Assembly (NCBI GenBank): GCA_023423535.1
Contig: JAFAFL010000082.1
Coordinates: 1-64,000, forward strand
Direction: 5' to 3'
Length of the DNA: 64,000 bases
From: Pseudomonadota bacterium
Lineage (GTDB): Bacteria; Myxococcota; Myxococcia; Myxococcales; Myxococcaceae
Shown: one piece after another, positions 60,952-64,000 of the stretch
How the letters are laid out: each line of letters opens with the position of its first letter
Numbering within the stretch: position 1 is the stretch's first letter
Program-made: the position numbers and the translations under genes
Notes under the pieces: generated by a model
Told to the model about the DNA's origin: nothing
Database searches by the model: none
Seen by the model: the letters and a program-made list of their open reading frames with translations, nothing else

Positions 60952-61695
60952 ATGAGCGGGAAGGCGAATGACGCGTTGGCGGAGGCGCTGCTCGCGCGGG
61001 GCGAGAGGCTCACGTCGGCGGTGTTGACGCAGATGTACCGGGACCCGTTCTGGCACGCCCGCTTCGGCGCGCGCGCGGACGAGCATGGCCGCAAGGACGG
61101 GCTCTTCCACCTGCAGTACCTCGTGCAGAGCCTGCGGGCGGAGGACCCGGAGGTGATGAACGCCTACGCGCGGTGGCTGCGGGTGCTGCTCGTCTCGCGT
61201 GGGATGTGCACGCGGCACCTGGTGGAGAACCTCGAGCTGCTCGCCGAGGCGGTGCGCGCGGAGGCGTTGCCGGAGGGCGAGCGGGCGGTGGCGGTGCTCG
61301 AGGGCGCGGCCCGTTCGCTTCGCTACACCGAAGGCGTGCCCGCGGCGCTGCTGTCGGAACGTGACGCGCTGGTGGATGGCACCGTCTCGCGGCTCGGGTC
61401 GCTGGTGCCCTCGGAGGCGGAGGGGAGGCAGCGCTACGTGAACCTCGCGCGCGAGGCGGTGGAGTACCTCGCGGACTCGCTCCACGCGGTGAGGCCGGAC
61501 CTCTTCGCGCAGTGGGCCGCGTTCGCCTTCCCGTTCGCGGAGGCCAACGGCTTGCCGCCGATGCACCTGCACGCGCTGCTCGAGGCGCTGCGACGAACGT
61601 TGGGCGCGCGCCAGCTGATCGAAGCGGCCGCCGTCGTGGAGGCCGCGCTCTCGCATCCCGCGGAGCGGGTGCCGCTGCGGTCTCGCGGAAGGTGA
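60952..61695 (+). CDS. Globin-like helical protein (bilin-biosynthesis-associated globin candidate)
   Basis: 247 residues, all-helical, no TM. Residues 20-100 read as a globin: LTSAVLTQMYRDPFWHARFG (A/B helices) and VLLVSRGMCTRHLVENLELL (F/G helices, cf. globin H-x-x-x-G-V-x-x-x-H). At the place of the haem-ligating His there is Leu/Val. Residues 56-97 align without gaps to 172-213 (13 of 42 identical: e.g. YLVQSL/YLADSL, G84/G200, H89-L90/H205-L206), so the protein is a tandem of two related halves. Cys86 lies in a C-x-R context as in phycobiliproteins. It is coupled to the bilin reductase (GTGA overlap), and such globins have been described beside pre-PcyA reductases. Function inferred from these two points. 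Confidence 0.72.
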   Translation: MSGKANDALAEALLARGERLTSAVLTQMYRDPFWHARFGARADEHGRKDGLFHLQYLVQSLRAEDPEVMNAYARWLRVLLVSRGMCTRHLVENLELLAEAVRAEALPEGERAVAVLEGAARSLRYTEGVPAALLSERDALVDGTVSRLGSLVPSEAEGRQRYVNLAREAVEYLADSLHAVRPDLFAQWAAFAFPFAEANGLPPMHLHALLEALRRTLGARQLIEAAAVVEAALSHPAERVPLRSRGR

Positions 61696-62405
61696 ACGGT
61701 CTGCTGATCGCCGCGGGCGAGGCGGGCGCCGACCGGCTGTGCGCGGGCCTCGGTGCGCACCGCTCTCCGGTCGAGCAGCTGCGCGGCCTCTTCCGTGGCG
61801 CGGAGGTCGAGGTCTCGTGGGAGCGCATCTTCGCGCCGGGCCTCCTCTCGCACGCGCGGATCGTCCGCGTCACCTCGGGCGAGGGGCTGGAGATCGCGAA
61901 CCTCGTGGCAGTGCCGGAGCCCGCGCTGGCGGCGCCGGTGCTGGGCGTGGAGCTCGTGCGCGTGCGGGAGGGCGAGGCGCTGGTGGTGGCGGACCTCTCG
62001 CCGTGTGTGGGGAGCCCTCTGCACGAGCCCCTTCCCGCTGCGCCGCAACCTGAAGGCTTCACCCCGCTTCGGTCGCTCCCCGCCTGGTTCGAGCGCTGGC
62101 GTTCGCCCCACGCGATTGCCGGAACCGTCGCGTGGCCGCAGGGCGCGCCGAGCGTGAGGACGTGCGTTTTGGCCTGCGTCGAAGGCTTCGTCGCGCAGGT
62201 GCGGTCGACGGTGCCGCTGGCGCGAGGCTCTGAGGCCGAGATTGCGAGGGTGGACGCGGTGTGGAGGGCGCAGCGCGACTGGGCGCGCGATCACCGCGAG
62301 TCGGATCGCGGGCTGCGGCTGCTCGACACGATCGTCGGTCCGGAGAGGGCGCGCCTCTTCGTCCGCGAGGTCATGTTTCCGGATCCGCCGGCGCGCGGGC
62401 GGTGA
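61692..62405 (+). CDS. Ferredoxin-dependent bilin reductase (pre-PcyA/FDBR-like)
   Basis: 237 residues, the usual FDBR length; GTG start overlaps the globin stop. Recognisable FDBR features: LEIANLVAVPEPALAAPVLG then VELV and VVADLSP (cf. L-H-x-V-x-x-P-x-P-x-x-x-x-P-x-x-G-x-D-L-V in PcyA), LPAWFERWRSPH, and the C-terminal ESDRGLRLLDTIVG ... EVMFPDPP (cf. N-D-K-T-R-x-x-L ... V-L-F-D). Aligned by eye, Asn70 sits at PcyA His88, Glu87 at Asp105, Val58 at Glu76, while Asp205 keeps the second conserved Asp (PcyA Asp220 / PebS Asp206). It should reduce biliverdin with ferredoxin electrons; the product (phycocyanobilin, phytochromobilin, dihydrobiliverdin or other) cannot be told. Confidence 0.75.
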   Translation: MNGLLIAAGEAGADRLCAGLGAHRSPVEQLRGLFRGAEVEVSWERIFAPGLLSHARIVRVTSGEGLEIANLVAVPEPALAAPVLGVELVRVREGEALVVADLSPCVGSPLHEPLPAAPQPEGFTPLRSLPAWFERWRSPHAIAGTVAWPQGAPSVRTCVLACVEGFVAQVRSTVPLARGSEAEIARVDAVWRAQRDWARDHRESDRGLRLLDTIVGPERARLFVREVMFPDPPARGR

Positions 62406-62451
62406 GCGCCTCCGCCACCAGCTGCTCGAGCCGCGCGTGGTGCGTCCGCGC

Positions 62452-62973
62452 TCAGCCCGCGACGAGCTCGGAGATGAAGCGGCCCGCGCCGTACGCCTTC
62501 CTGCCGCGAGCGCCCGGCATGCGCGGGAACCCGGTGGGCAGCCGCATGACGTTCCTTCGCGGTGGCTCGGCGGAGGTCTCGAGCGCCTCGGCGACGGGCT
62601 CGAAGAGCATGCCCAGCGTGTACCAGGCCGGCGCGTAGTCGAGCCGCACCAGCCCGTGGATGTCGCGCCCGCAGCCGCTGTAGTCCCACGGGCACTTGCC
62701 GAGGAACTTCTTCAGCGCCCAGCCGCTCGAGTACTCCGCGGCGTAGATGATCCCGGTGTAGGCGAGCCCTCGCAGCGCCCGGGGCACGCGGTGGCGCTTC
62801 ATCGTCTTCGCCAGCGCCTCCATGCCGAGCGCGGTCAGCCCGTAGATGGGGTGCATCCAGAGGTACGTCTTCGCGGTGGCCGCGCGGTCCTTCGAGATCG
62901 CCGCGGCGGTGCCGGTGAAGAGGACCTCGACCACCCAACCCGCGAAGCCATAGAGCAGGAATTTCTTGAGCAC
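62452..62973 (-). CDS. CmpB-family putative ABC-transporter membrane protein
   Basis: 173 residues from GTG 62973; an ATG at 63015 is a possible alternative, but family members begin with (V/M)LKKFLLYGF-type sequence. The core KKFLLYGFAGWVVEVLFTG, LWMHPIYGLTALGMEAL, CPWDYSGCGRDIHGLVRLDY and PAWYTLGMLFEPV identifies the PF06541 family. Several membrane helices; function not established, and the transporter name is by homology only. Confidence 0.8.
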   Translation of the reverse strand: MLKKFLLYGFAGWVVEVLFTGTAAAISKDRAATAKTYLWMHPIYGLTALGMEALAKTMKRHRVPRALRGLAYTGIIYAAEYSSGWALKKFLGKCPWDYSGCGRDIHGLVRLDYAPAWYTLGMLFEPVAEALETSAEPPRRNVMRLPTGFPRMPGARGRKAYGAGRFISELVAG

Positions 62974-63079
62974 GGGATGACGCTGCGCATCGCGTCGGGC
63001 GGCGCCAGCCCCCATGTCTTCTGCGGCCCGGCGCCCTGTGCAGAAGCGCACGCGAAGGGCCCCGCGCGCGTGGCGAACC

Positions 63080-63802
63080 TCAGCGCCGCGCCGAGTACTT
63101 CACGATCGCGTAGAGCGCGCGGACGCCGTCCTTCCAGCCGATCTTCTTGCCCTCCTCGTAGGTGCGCCCGTGGTAGCTGACCGGCACCTCGTAGACGCGC
63201 CAGCCGCCCCGGGCGACCTTCGCGGTGACCTCGGGCTCGAAGCCGAAGCGGTCCTCCTCGATGGGGATGGACTGGATGACCTCGCGGCGGAAGGCCTTGT
63301 AGCAGGTCTCCATGTCCGTGAGGTTCAGGCCGCTTCCCATGTTCGAGAGCGTGGTCAGCACGTGGTTCATCACCGAGTGCCAGTAGTAGAGGACGCGCCG
63401 CGGCGTGCCCACGAAGCGGCTGCCGTAGACCACGTCGGCGTCGCCATCCGCGATCGGCTCGATGAGGCGGGGGATGTCGCGCGGGTCGTATTCGAGGTCG
63501 GCGTCCTGCACGACCACCACGTCCCCGGTGGCCTCGGAGAAGCCGCGACGGAGCGCCGCGCCCTTGCCGCTGTTCTTCTCCTGGAAGAGCACGCGGAAGC
63601 TGTTGCCGTTGCGGGGCGCAGCGCCGGGCAGTGCCTCCAGGCCCTCCTTCGCGAGCCGCTGGAGGAACTCACGGCTGCCGTCGGTGGAGCAGTCGTCCAC
63701 GATGACGAGCTCCTTGTCGAAATCGACGGCGACGACGCGGCGCAGGAGCTCGGCGAGCGTGCGCGTCTCGTTGAACACGGGGATGACGAGGGAGACCTTC
63801 AC
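63080..63802 (-). CDS. GT2-family glycosyltransferase (DPM1-like)
   Basis: 240 residues. GT-A fold motifs: MKVSLVIPVFNE, ELVIVDDCSTDGS, EKNSGKGAALRRGF, and the DxD metal site in VVVQDADLEYDPRD. The C-terminal part (FGFEPEVTAKVARGGWRVYE, YHGRTYEEGKKIGWKDG) matches dolichol/polyprenyl-phosphate sugar transferases without the C-terminal membrane domain. It should move a hexose from a nucleotide sugar to a lipid phosphate. Confidence 0.92.
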   Translation of the reverse strand: MKVSLVIPVFNETRTLAELLRRVVAVDFDKELVIVDDCSTDGSREFLQRLAKEGLEALPGAAPRNGNSFRVLFQEKNSGKGAALRRGFSEATGDVVVVQDADLEYDPRDIPRLIEPIADGDADVVYGSRFVGTPRRVLYYWHSVMNHVLTTLSNMGSGLNLTDMETCYKAFRREVIQSIPIEEDRFGFEPEVTAKVARGGWRVYEVPVSYHGRTYEEGKKIGWKDGVRALYAIVKYSARR

Positions 63803-63899
63803 GGCGGCGGACAGTACACACTGGCGGCCGAGGTGGGAGCGCTGCTTTCACGACCGTTGCGCGTGCGGTAGTAGGCTGCGGAGCCCGCCTGCCTCCCCC

Positions 63900-64000
63900 T
63901 TGGATTCCGAAAGCCCCGTCCACTGCCCGAAGTGCCGCAAGGCCCTGCACGAGCCGGGAAACTTCTGCCCTGCCTGCGGCGAGGACCTGCGCGGGCTGAC
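63900..64000 (+). CDS. Zinc-ribbon protein, N-terminal part (cut by window end)
   Basis: The frame from TTG 63900 opens with a zinc-ribbon: HCPKCRKALHEPGNFCPACG, i.e. two C-x2-C knuckles, then EDLRGL to the window edge. Short N-terminal zinc ribbons of this kind often precede kinase or membrane domains in myxobacteria, but nothing beyond residue 33 can be seen. The TTG start is tentative. Confidence 0.6.
   Translation, partial: MDSESPVHCPKCRKALHEPGNFCPACGEDLRGL

Overview
The window is very GC-rich and almost wall-to-wall coding. Many starts are GTG or TTG, and many neighbours share a 4-base GTGA/ATGA overlap. Its content points to a myxobacterium (Myxococcota): a Ser/Thr kinase with the HRDVSPHN catalytic loop, many histidine kinases, an FHA-sigma54-type regulator, PilZ proteins, a MotA/TolQ + 2x TolR motor cassette, and a run of large Cys-rich and IPT/TIG surface lipoproteins. 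That assignment is an inference from gene families; no rRNA or marker gene is present.

Layout. 0.1-2 kb: a Ca-binding-repeat lipoprotein with a sigma54-like promoter. 2.1-7.2 kb (minus): a four-gene operon (lipoprotein, vWA lipoprotein, sensor kinase, OmpR-type regulator). 7.3-13.1 kb: LuxR-type regulator, M23 peptidase, outer-membrane barrel protein, HAD hydrolase, RibD-like reductase, an orphan XRE antitoxin facing a broken toxin, and a DUF1361 membrane protein. 13.3-21.8 kb: a five-gene operon of large lipoproteins. 22-31 kb: beta-lactamase-fold hydrolase, Uma2 remnant, phospholipase D, PAP2 phosphatase, two overlapping kinases (the first has no ATPase domain), DUF2062 and MshEN proteins. 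31.3-33.4 kb: TolQ/TolR/TolR motor genes. 33.5-45 kb: NAD synthase, SDR, PilZ proteins, exoribonuclease, KAS-III-like enzyme, DUF2804. 45-52.9 kb: FHA-AAA+ regulator without GAFTGA, hipA/hipB, Ser/Thr kinase, cytochrome c, metallophosphoesterase, VOC protein, ECF sigma factor. 53-56.8 kb: unknown conserved protein, XRE protein, TPR-like protein, mreB.

The most interesting part is 56.9-62.4 kb. A stand-alone cobalamin-binding protein with the CarH-type W-x9-EH photosensor motif is translationally coupled to a hybrid histidine kinase and a receiver-kinase. Facing them is a heme oxygenase. Divergent from that is a two-gene operon of a globin-like helical protein (apparently two repeats of one globin half, without the usual heme ligand) and a protein that reads as a ferredoxin-dependent bilin reductase. 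Together they look like a linear-tetrapyrrole synthesis and light/redox sensing module in a non-phototroph, comparable to the 'pre-PcyA plus bilin-biosynthesis-associated globin' clusters reported from heterotrophic bacteria.

No intergenic stretch exceeds 300 bases; the longest (31124-31422, 299 bases) carries the promoter of the motor operon. No tRNA, rRNA, CRISPR array or complete insertion sequence was seen.
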